From positions 22,450,501 through 22,514,500 of the forward strand of contig NC_068561.1 in NCBI RefSeq assembly GCF_022201045.2: a stretch of 64,000 nucleotides of DNA. Direction: 5' to 3'. Position 1 is the stretch's first letter; the number at the start of each line of letters is the position of its first letter. Positions 36,661-47,074 of this stretch are shown here, in pieces. Below the pieces are notes generated by a model. That model was not told the DNA's origin and searched no databases. It worked only from the letters and a program-made list of their open reading frames with translations. Position numbers and translations under genes: made by a program. This DNA comes from Citrus sinensis (lineage: Eukaryota; Streptophyta; Magnoliopsida; Sapindales; Rutaceae).

Positions 36661-37183
36661 TATTGCTAAGGAAGCTAGATTATGGATTCAAATGTCAAAT
36701 CACTGGAATTAATAAGGAAAATACTATCTGAACAGAGGTAAGACAGAAACGACAATACTATAGTATAAATAATACTGTCATTTCATATGTAATAGTGTTA
36801 TTGTAATATAAACAATACTCATATTTTTATTTTCTTACTGTCTTAAGGCCAGTTTAGAATTACGGTGACTAATTAAAAAAACTATTTTTAAGGTGCAGAT
36901 GAAATAAACTGTTGATTAAAAAAATAATTTGGTGTTTGACAAATTGTGTTGTTGAAGTTGTTGTGAGTTTAAAAAGCAGTGTAAATACATTTGATAAATT
37001 TTATTATAAAAATATTTTTTATATATATATATATAGTAATCAAAATAGGCATCAGTTTAAATTATATTTATTTTTTAGAGTATGTTTAAAAACATATAGG
37101 CATGTCTTTTTTCTTTTTAAAACACATAAAATTAAATAAAGTGAAAAAACTCCATTAAATAAAATTTAATAAACTTCATACAT
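36661..37183. other. 3' end of duplicated block A, no gene
   Basis: Matches 56590-57106 (for example attgctaaggaagctagatt versus attgctaaggaagttagatt). The match ends at about 37183, where cttcatacataa runs into WAT1 exon 3 sequence instead of continuing as at 57106. This is the tandem duplication junction. Confidence 0.7.
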
Positions 37184-37832
37184 AATGATTATGATGACTA
37201 CCTGCAAAGAACTGCCATAACAAATGTCATTGCAGGTAGCATGTTACTCATGTAGTGATGTCAAATATCCAATTATGGATGGATAAACACAAATCCATAA
37301 TTATCCATAATGAATATATCCATATCCATATCCAGTATTTAATATTGGACATGGATATGGATTTTATCCATATAGCTATGAAGATCCATGGATATTTTAT
37401 TTTTATTACATAAAAATAATAATATAAAATAGTTAAAATTCCAATATCAAATTTGGCTATTAAACTATTTATATTAGTAATATATATATATATAATGGCG
37501 GTCCGGTGGTCGGTGGCGGCGGTCCGGCAACTTTCCGGCGAATTCCGGCGGATGTCCGGAATATTTTTATAATTGTTTGTTTATTATATTTTTTATTTTT
37601 TATTTTATAAAATTAAAATTTTTTAAACTTGTGTTAGGTTAAACGAATATCCATTGGGTAAAAATAATTATCCATATCCATCTGGATATAATTTTAAAAT
37701 ATCAATTTCAAGATCCAAAATTTTTTGGATGGATATTATCCGATCCAATTAGATGGATATTGTGGATATCTATTATGGAGCGATACAGTTGCCATCCCTG
37801 CTCATGGCACAAGAGAAAGTCGGCGATGTGAA
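37184..37832 (-). pseudogene. Extra WAT1 exon 3 fragment at the duplication junction, split by a hAT-like insert
   Basis: The bases 37184-37252 and 37801-37832 together match 7863-7960 of the intact gene (intron end and most of exon 3). A 0.55-kb element separates the two halves. This is a second, displaced copy of exon 3; the in-order one in block B is at 39109-39225. Confidence 0.75.
37253..37800. mobile_element. Non-autonomous hAT-like element inside the exon 3 fragment
   Basis: The left end is tagtgatgtcaa and the reverse complement of the right end is cagggatggcaa, matching at 9 of 12 positions. The target copies are tactcatg on the left and (tg)ctcatg on the right, so 6 to 8 bases are duplicated. 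The interior has many 'ccatatccat/ggatatggat' subterminal motifs and a GC-rich patch of 'ggcggtccgg' repeats. There is no transposase. Confidence 0.7.
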
Positions 37833-39626
37833 ATGTTACAGAAGCTACCACTGAGAAGATATGATCTTATATATTTGTCACTTGTACAGATAGACATCAA
37901 TTATGATTATTAGCTTCAATGTCATCAATTATTGCCAAAGTGTGTCCATGTTCTCCACAGCTTCAGGACCATCTCTATGTTCTCCACAGCTTCAGGAACC
38001 ATTTCTTTGTATTTGCCCCATAGCACGGCGTAGAGTCCAATGACTATCAGAACTGCCCCAAGAACACTGAAAATTAAACCACAAGTAAAACAAATGAGTT
38101 AGTGGCACTACTTTATTTATACGATTATTCGTTTTTAATAATTAAAACTAAAAAAAGAAAAAAAATAGAAAATTGGATTTAATTGAATAATTACCCTCCA
38201 ACATATATCTTTTCAGCAAGAAGGAAAGAGCCCATAATTGCAACAATGATCATCATCAGATGGCTGAAAGCGGTTACAAGGACAGGCCCTCTTTTTTGCA
38301 TCACCAGCCGTTGAACATAGTAAGCAATGCCTGATGACACAATACCCTGTACATAAAATTAAAAATAGAAAAAGAAAACGTAAATATCAATTATAATATA
38401 TATTAAGTAAATTATTTATAGCAAAAAAAGAGAGTGAAGAGGAAAGGGGAGAGAGAGAGAGAGACTCACAGCATAAGCAGCTGCAAGAAGATTCATGTCC
38501 CAACCAATTGTCCAAACAGAATCTTTGTGTTCCATCACAAAAGTAACAGCAGCGGATTGCAAAGTTCCAAGAAAACACACAATGGCTGTGAGTGAGAGGT
38601 GAGCTGGGTACCTCCTTATTGTCACTGGCTGTAGTAAAATTAAATAACCCAACAAATTAAAGTTAATTAAATTCATGAACGTACCTACAAAATCACAAGT
38701 CATATAGTAATTAACTAGTTTCAAGAATCTTTAATTAGATAGTTAGCTACCTGAAGAATAAAGAATGAAGCCCAAGCAAGAGTAGCCAAGATTAAAAGAA
38801 TTGAACCCTTAAGCCAGTCTTTGTCCGAAGAAGTAGTTGCCGCAGGGACAGGTGAGGATGTATGACTGTGGAAGTGCTGAGACCAAACCAAATTAATGAC
38901 ATTACCTGTATATAATGTCATCAACATGGCTCCAGCCACTGTCACTATAGCTCCCACAATTTTTGCTTGGCATCTAATTTTCTTTATATCCACTTTCTCC
39001 ATCCTTCATTTTAAGAAAAGTACCCAAAAAAAAAAAAATTCAATATTTTTGTCCAAATTAATATAAATGGCATCAATATGAGATACGGATTATGATGACT
39101 TTAGATACCTGCAAAGAACTGCCATGACAAATGTCATTGCAGGTAGCATGTTACTCGTCGCACAGGAGAAAGTCGGCGATGTGAACTTTATGCCGGCGTA
39201 GTAGAAGTTTTGATCAATCACAGGCCTATATAAAGATCAAAAATGAAAAATAAATAAATAAACGAATTAATGTATCTTAAGCTTGATGGTAGTCTTCATC
39301 AGTACTGTGGAGATATTTAAACGAACCCAAGAAGGCCAAGAACAAAGAGTTGCATGAAAATGGGAAAAGTTATCTTTGGCCTCACTTTCCTGTACGTATA
39401 ACGAAACCAACCAACCAAAAAAAAAAGAAAAAAAGAAATGAAGTAATATATATATTTGAAACTGTAATAAATGAAAAATTTTAATTTCTCAAGCATTGTG
39501 GTGGTATTTATTAAAGGACCTCTCAAGAACGAGAGCGAAAGGGGCGATGACTGCGGTAGCAAAGGCATGACGATACACAACAAGAACATAGTGGCTCATT
39601 CCTCTATTGAGGGAAACCTTGGTGAT

Positions 39627-40319
39627 TGTTTGGGGAATTAAATAGGATGACCATGATCTCCTCCAAGTAAAAGTGAGCAAATAGTTTAGCAGATCACCTC
39701 AACCAGGTGGTAACCTCGATGAGCATGAGCAGACCACCTCAACCAGGTGGTATGAGCTTGAGCAGACCACCTCGACCATGTACTATGAGCTTGAGCAGAT
39801 CACCTCGACCAGGTGGTATGAGCTTGAGTAGATGACTTCGACCAGGTGATGACCAGGAATCAAGGTTCAGTTAAAACAAACCACCACAAACCTCCCCTGA
39901 AAAATCAGGGCACGAATTTGATCAATTAATGGTTATTGTCACGATCTAAGGTCGTGGGGATGGGGTGTTTATAAAAACCCCAAGAAAATCACGCCAAGAG
40001 GGGAATTTTTCTTTCTGAATTTTTATTTTATTCTTTTATTACATTTACATGAGATTTTTTGTTCATAAAAAGGAGAAATGACATATTTGGTTTTTCCTAA
40101 AAACCTGATAACTGACTTGAGCATCGAAGGGTTCATGCCGGAAAAACTTCTGGCGCCTCTAATCGTCTTCTGTGATTTTAGGTATTCACCGGTTAATCGC
40201 TAATGGTCACAAGACATCTTGACGATTGGCCAGCCGATTCTCCACTAAATAAATTTAATGCTGTTGCGGGAGTCTGGTATCAAGCCACTAACCGACTCAA
40301 TTGGATTCTGGCATCAACA
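39627..40319 (+). mobile_element. Solo LTR in WAT1 pseudogene exon 1
   Basis: Starts TGTTTGGGG and ends GGCATCAACA (canonical TG...CA). It is flanked by a perfect 5-bp duplication, gtgat, at 39622-39626 and 40320-40324. The empty site is in block A (ccttggtgatgatgttcat, near 8395-8410). A TATA-like tataaaaac at about 39970 suggests LTR transcription on the plus strand. There is no internal retrotransposon sequence, so this is a solo LTR. Family not assigned. Confidence 0.93.
39688..39853 (+). repeat. Five 33-bp palindrome-bearing repeats inside the solo LTR
   Basis: Units start at 39688, 39728, 39761, 39794 and 39827; the last four have an exact 33-base spacing. Each carries an inverted repeat of the form accacct-caacc-aggtggt, with variants, followed by atgagcttg. 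They lie upstream of the LTR TATA-like sequence, where LTR enhancers usually sit. Confidence 0.9.
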
Positions 40320-40397
40320 GTGATGATGTTCATTCTGGCATAGCCAAATTGCAGTGATATCATAGCAATATAAGGCTTGCACCTTTGAAGAAAATTG

Positions 40398-41620
40398 AGA
40401 AATATGGATAAATTTGCATTTGGTGAAATATGGATACTCACCCTTTTTTCTTGTAGATAGGTGCATCTGTATTTTCTCTTTTATCGATATATGCACCAGT
40501 TAAAATTTGAAATATCAAGTATCTTTTGTTTAGATAATTAATACAAGATTTTTAAAAATATAACATGATTCTTAACATGAATACTTGCAAAATTTGGCTT
40601 TGATACAATTATTTGGGGCATTAAGTTATAGGTGTTCAATTCATAAAAACCATCTTATTGGGTGAAATAACTTGTTCTATTTGTTAATATAATTAAAGTT
40701 CCCTTCATTAAATAACAAACCTCTAACTAGTTGTATTACATTGCATGTATATAAGGATTTCTCTAAAATCAAACATCAGTTTAACCGATAAATTATTCAT
40801 GAATTGTAGAGCATAATTGTTTGAGAGATGGATTGTTTGGTTACCATTTGACAGATATATTTGGTTTATCAATGGATAAAGTATTGAAAAATAATCCTAG
40901 GGTTCTTAAGTATTATCCCAAAAGTTCTATTAACGAATTAAATTATGCACAAATCAACATCATCTTTTAAGGAGTAGGTAAAGTTCTAATTCAATTTTTT
41001 TATTCCTATCTTCGATAGTATTTAAACTTGAGAGGTTAACTAAATAAAACTGTTTAAAAATACTCCAGACAAATCCATGGGGCAGCAACCGTGTCATTTG
41101 ATCTCAAAATATATAGAAATATCTTGAATGCTTGAAGAGTTAAAAGAGATTTAGAAATCCTAACCGTAATCTTCATTAAAGGTCAATCAAATTTTATAGT
41201 CTAAACTAATTTGTTAGATGAGCTGTGATGTTTGACCTCCATTATAAAGCTCAGCCCTCACTTGTTAATTAATTCTATGTACTTTTAAAAATTTATAAAA
41301 CTTTTCAATTGCAAAAAGGTTCTTTTTTTTTTTCCCCTCACATTTGCACTGTCTCAGTGGCTCTCTCAAATCTCCTGGATGATCAATTTCTGAAAGTGGT
41401 GGTACATTAGGAAAGGGAAAAAGTAAAAATAAAAACAAGAACATAACAAAAACACTAAATATTGAATAATTAAGAAAGTGGATTGTGTTGTAATTTTAGA
41501 AATACATGTAATTAATTGAGCATTGAGGAGTTGGGTTGCTGAAAAATATAGAAGGGGGTTGATTACTCTTGTTAGCCTCATTGACAGGCCCAACCCATCC
41601 ATGATTATGATGTGTAACTT
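40398..41620. other. Block B counterpart of 19.2-20.7 kb, no gene
   Basis: Aligns with block A 19215-20200 with many small differences. It is joined at its left edge directly to WAT1 exon 1 (gaagaaaattg|agaaatatgg). Confidence 0.65.
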
Positions 41621-42429
41621 GAAACTGGCCCGCTCATTTTTTTGTCCATCAGACCAATGCTCATACCTTTTACTTTGTAAAAACGAAAAACCAAATCATA
41701 AACCCAAGCATGTTTTGAAGTAGTAGATTAAAATCACAAATTTCAGATGCAAGACAAGTCCGTCCTTCCATTTGTTTTAATAAATTTCTGAAATTTTCGT
41801 CATTCATTTCACGGATTCAACACGTAAAAGTTTGGGAAATATTACCGGCCCAGAGGAAATGACAAGATCGGCCCAAACGCCCCCCTTTTACGGAACGCAA
41901 GCAAGAAATTAAAGAGTTGTCCTATTAGCACCACGAAGGCATCCTAATAAAACCCCTTCCCACATTTACAAACAACTCACAGCTCTGGAAATGTTGCAGT
42001 GTTGGTGGTACCCAAGGGCCAAGGCTTGGTAAGGCATTTTGCTATCCAGTCTACTCCTAAAAGCAACTATCGTGTCGGAAAGGAATTTACTTTTTGACAC
42101 GGTGTCATTCATTCATTAAAGGGAAAGAGAATAAAAGTTAAAACGGAACAAGCACAGACCCTGATCAGATCGTTGACGTTGAAGTTGATCCATCGCTTTG
42201 CATTTGCTTGCCGCATCCTCTTTTCCTCAATCACCATTCCTTTGCAGAAAGATTTGTGCGTCTGTCCGGGACATTGAGAGCTCTTGGAGCATTGTAATTA
42301 GCCTGTCAGATTTGACCTGCAGCCAGGTACTTTAATTTACACATGTTTAAATATTGTTTCAGCATAAAAATTAAGCTCATTTGAATTTACATGATTCAGC
42401 TGTTCGTTCTGCTCAGAACTGAAGTTTCA

Positions 42430-44796
42430 ATGTCGAAGGAGCTGTCATGTTCTTTGCCGAGAGAAATCGTCTCCCTTAGCGAAGGAAGACTACCCGTCCT
42501 ATCCTCGGGTAAAAGTAGTGATGTTGAAATCAGTACACGTCCACGCCCTGAACGGCAGGTACCCCTCTGTTCTTTCTTTCTAGAGATCGAAAAGATTTAA
42601 AATTTGCTTAAAAGATTTTAATTTTATTGTCGTTTTTTTAAAGAATCTATGATGATTTTATTCCTGCAGTTGTTTGATGAAAAACTTAGAAAATCATGAT
42701 ACATTACTAAACTATGTAGACCATTAATGCTCTGTTTTGTGATGTATCTAGTTAAGTCATCTGAATTCTTGACCTGTGCTAATTACTAAACTTTTTATGA
42801 AGATCCATTCCAATTTCCAAATAATCCCACGGATCTCAATTTAATTCTTTTCATTATGATCACCACCGGTCTCTGTTGACAGGAAATCAATATTAATGAG
42901 GCTAAAGAACAGAATGAGAATCAAGAGAAAGTGATATATCTAGTAAGTCAACCGAATTCGTGACCTGTGCTAATTACTAAACCTTTTTATGAAGATCCAT
43001 TCCAATTTCCAAATAATCCCATGGATCTTAATTTAATTCTTTTTATTATGATCACCACAGGTCTCTGTTGACCGGAAATTGATATTAATGAGGCTGAAGA
43101 ACAGAATGAGAATCAAGAGAAAGTGATGGTGAACCAAGAGGCCGAGAATTCTTGCCGTAATAAATGAAGAAAATTGAAATCAAGGGTTTGGGAGGAGTTC
43201 ACAAAGCATAATGAATTGGCTGTATGCAATCATTGTAAGAGGGAATTTAATGGTTCAAGCAAGAAAGGAACCACTCATCTCAAGAACCATTTACAAAGAT
43301 GCCGAGGTAAAAAAAACAGAGTTGGAGATGCCGATAAATCGATAAAATCTGTGATCGATGCAATAGGGTTAGGGATGAGTTCTGAGCATTGGGATCCGTT
43401 AGTGCTAAACTCCAAAAAGGACGATATACTCCATGTTTACAATGAAGAGAAGGAAAAACTTCGTGGGTTTCTCAATAAACTCTCATGCCGTTTTAGCTTA
43501 ACAATTGAGTGGTATGCGAATTGCTGCCTCTTGGTGGTACATTATATCAATGATGGTTGGGTTCCTATGTGGAAGGTTATCAGTCTTCAGGATGTCAAAT
43601 TTACTTATACTATTCTCTTAGAAAATATGAAACGCTCCTGCTTGGATTGGAAGATTGATAGGGATATATGTTCTACAGTAATTACCATGGGCGATAATGA
43701 GATTAGTTAGATTAGCAGCTGGGTTTGTGAAAGGGGTTCACTTCCCTTTGGTGGGCAGACGACGGCTATTAGTGGCTTGGTTGATATTCTTCTCACTTTT
43801 GTTGACAATTTATCATCCTGCATATGTCATGCGGTTGAAATAAGGCGGTGTTTTCATTATGTCCTTAAGAGTACTCCATCGAATGAACATAAATTTCGAA
43901 TGATTTCAGCTGATAAAGTTAAGTCCATGGGCAAGAAAACTTATGGCTTTGAACAGCTTGAGATTGCCGTGGGTCTTAAGGAAGTTCTTTGTGAGCTTGT
44001 GAATGCCGATTCTAATTTCAAGTCAATGAATTTAACAAAGGAAGACTGGCAGAAGGCGACTGTCGCATATGAGCATATAAAAGCCTTACACGATGTAGCG
44101 TGCAGTTTATCAGAGAGCAAATGTAAAACGGCAAATGCATATTTCCCAAAGGTATGTGACATATATATGAAATTGCTTCAATGGGAAAGCAGTGAAGATG
44201 ATCGTGTCGGCAAGATAGCCTTGGAAGCAAGAGAAATATTTGTTAACAGATATTGGATGAAGTATGAATTAATCCTAGTAATTGCAGCTGTTCTTGATCC
44301 GCGGTTCAAAATGGATATTGTGCAACTTTGGTACAAAGAGATTTATGCTAGTGCTGCTCACACACATCTTGAGAAAATTAATGGCGAATTTAATCGTGTT
44401 TATAATGAATATGCCAAGGGCTCCGGAAAATCCAGATCTGGTGATGCGAGTTCTTCAATGTCATCCAAATTGTTAGACGCTATGGGTAGACCGTGTACGT
44501 TGTCGCATGGCGTCTTTGATGACGGTATCGCTTCACCAAAATCAGAACTTGATTGCTATTTGAACGAGCCTAAATTTCCCAGGGTTGAAGAGTTTGACAT
44601 ACTGGCTTGGTGGCGTGTTAACACTCCAAAATTTCCAACGCTTGCAAGGATGGCTCGTGATTTTTTAGCAATGCCTATTTCTCCTAGTGCTGCTACTGCA
44701 TATGCTTGCTTCAGTAAAGAAGCTAAGGATATTTTTGATACAGGCCTAGATAATGACCTTATAACTGCCTTGGTGCGTTTAAAAGTATGGTTGTAA
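42430..44796 (+). pseudogene. BED/hAT-derived pseudogene, block B copy
   Basis: This copy follows the block A gene closely, starting MSKELSCSLPR at 42430 with exon 1 to 42558, but it is broken. There is a TGA at 43165-43167 just before the BED finger, a TAG at 43708-43710 in the middle of the large exon, and a TGA at 42697-42699 in the second exon. The acceptor before the large exon reads gaccgg instead of gacagg. A donor is also altered (gttaagtc for gtaagtc). Two long open segments remain, 43174-43710 and 43777-44796. Only two 192-base exon repeat units are present here against three in block A. The 3' half is nearly identical to the block A protein. Confidence 0.88.
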
Positions 44797-44841
44797 TTAA
44801 AGCCTGAAAAAAAAATTAAAAAACTCTTCTGAGCGGAGTAA

Positions 44842-45589
44842 GAGCATCTCCAAAAGCCTCTATAAATTTTAATTTTTAAATACATATTTGCTTACTTATA
44901 CGGCAAATAGAAAGGTGAAAAAATATGATATTTTCCAAAAGACTTTTCAAATAGAAATAAATTAATATTATTTTAATCATATAATTAGTTTTTTAAAGGA
45001 AAAGTCAATAGCAATTAAATCATTTCTCTTTCTTTCTTCAATGAAAAGTAATAAAATATAAATTGAAAAGGGAGAAATTAACTCTCCAAATTTGAAGAGA
45101 GAGAATCAATTCTTATTTGAATAATTTTAATTAGAGTGTCTTTTGGAGCTTTAAATATTTATGTGACTTTTCAAATAAGTAATAAAATCTTATTTAAAGA
45201 GCTTTTTGTTGATGCTCTAAGAGTATCACCAAAAAACTCTTCAAATAAGATTTTATTACTTATTTGAAGAGCTATATTAACATTCAAGGCTTCAAAAGAC
45301 ACTCCAATTAAAATTCTTCAAATAAGAAATGACCATCTCTTTTTAAATTTGAAAAGTTACTTTCTCCCTCTTCAATTTATATTTTATTACTTTTTGTTGA
45401 AAAAAAGAGAAATGTGCTTTAATTACTATTGACTTTTCCTTTAAAAAAATAGTTATTTAATTAAAATAACATTAACTCATTTAAAGAGTCTTTTGGAGAA
45501 CAATATCTTTTTTCACTCATCTATTTACCACATAGGTAAGCAAATGAATATTTGAAGAGTAAAATTTATAGAGCATTTTGAAGATGCTC
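44842..45589. mobile_element. Inverted pair of MITEs forming a 748-base hairpin
   Basis: The ends are gagcatctccaaaag and, reverse complemented, gagcatcttcaaaat, flanked by taa on both sides (44839-44841, 45590-45592). The empty site in block A is gagcggagtaaaagttgtcc near 24150. The two halves (44842-45217 and 45221-45589) are reverse complements over nearly their whole length and meet at gatgctctaagagtatc, which also contains a taa. Terminal sequence and 3-bp TAA duplication fit PIF/Harbinger-type MITEs, one inserted inverted beside the other. Confidence 0.82.
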
Positions 45590-45734
45590 TAAGTTGTCCT
45601 CAATTTTGCTACTTACCAAAAATGTTTTTCTTTCAATATGCAAAAATGTATTATGAATCTAATTGTGAAGTATCTAAAGTGTTATCTAAATTTCTAATTC
45701 ATTTCTCAATCTCTAAATTGAATATAATTATAAA

Positions 45735-46397
45735 TAAGGTTGGCAAAATTTGTATTCGGATATGAATATCCATATCTGCATTTACATTTTTATATATGAA
45801 TCCGCAAAAAAAATATGTGGATCTGCATGTGGGTAATAGCCGCAACGGATGTGGGTGGATATTCCAGATATTCGGATTAACAATAATCAAAATTTGATAA
45901 TTTAATATATAATTTAAAAATTCAATGATTTAGCTTATAATATAAAAAAAATTCAATCATAATTCAACAATTAATAATTGAACATGACTAACATACAACA
46001 ACATCATAAATCGATAAATAAAATTCAATTTTTAGTATATATATTTTTAATATAATTTGTTTTTTTTATAAAATTTAATAATTTACCTAATAATATCAAG
46101 TAAAATTCAATCATGATTAAACAATTAATAATTCAACATGATAACATACAACAACATCATAAATCCATAAATAAAATTTAATTTTTAATATAAATTTTTA
46201 TTTTTATTTGTTAATTTAAAATAAATTTAACCAAATCCAAATATTCAATTTTCCAGATGAACTTGCATCTCGATGTGGATTCGGATCCGTGCGGATCTCA
46301 ATTTTCTACATTCGGGTCCACATTTTTTAATATGCTGATCATGATTTTTTGAGTCCTTGCGGATGTGAGCGGGATTCTGATCTTATTGTCATCCTTT
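45735..46397. mobile_element. hAT-like MITE, block B copy
   Basis: Counterpart of 24298-24954, with flanking octamers attataaa (45727-45734) and attacaaa (46398-46405), one mismatch apart. The better-preserved duplication here confirms the hAT-type 8-bp target site. Confidence 0.72.
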
Positions 46398-46652
46398 ATT
46401 ACAAATAGTGATGACTATTTATAGCCAATGAAACATATCAATTAATCGTGCATTTAGCGATATACTTTTCGAATCTCAATGCATTTTGAATTGATTAGTC
46501 TGTTGCATAACTCCCAATATATTTCAAGGGATGTGATACACACACCACAGATTGTATAATTACATTTAGAAAGTTCATTAATGTAAAACACACATTATTT
46601 TTATCAAGTCCTAAACAGACATATCTCATAATAGAACAACATTAAACAAAAA

Positions 46653-46818
46653 ATAATGATATAGTCACAAATTTTTGTACAAATTGATGTGGCATGATAA
46701 AATTGGTTAAATTAAATATATCTTACCCCACATGATTTATTTATATTATTTTATATTTTCATTCAACCAATGAATTAATAGCACACCAATTTATATAAGA
46801 GTTTGTAACTATATCATC
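46653..46818. mobile_element. Small palindromic MITE, block B copy
   Basis: Counterpart of 25211-25376, with the same complementary arms (atgatatagtcacaaattttt / agagtttgtaactatatcat). Confidence 0.6.
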
Positions 46819-47074
46819 GCTATTAAATAAATACTCTCTGCATACAAGTACAACAAAGGATTCCAGATACCGTATCTAACAAATGCTTCTTTTTCTTAAC
46901 AAAGTACTCGTACCAACCAAACGGTATCAATAATTTAATATCGAGATACTTCAAAAGAAAAACAGTGCGTACCCCCACTAATGATCTCCGCCTCCACTTC
47001 ACCAATACAAATCCTTAACGTAACTTTGACATTTATTCAAATTTAAAGAATATTTGTTAAAATATTTCAAAGGA

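Larger units (their letters stand above)
37904..40397 (-). pseudogene. WAT1-related pseudogene, block B copy
   Basis: All seven exons can be traced: exon 1 in two pieces (40397-40325 and 39626-39520), exon 2 39389-39327, exon 3 39225-39109, exon 4 39003-38751, exon 5 38628-38470, exon 6 38346-38195 and a damaged exon 7 at about 38067-37904. Exon 1 is interrupted by a 693-base solo LTR. The start codon and promoter are missing because sequence before codon 9 is replaced by DNA matching position 19.2 kb of block A. Exon 7 has an internal duplication of the 'gttctccacagcttcagga' phrase and lacks the normal C-terminus. Exons 2-6 remain open with GT-AG sites, so decay came from rearrangement and insertion rather than point mutation. 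Confidence 0.9.

Noticed and set aside
39688-39853. Regular 33-base repeats that could be mistaken for a CRISPR array
   Set aside because: There are no unique spacers; the repeats are head to tail within a solo LTR of a plant genome.
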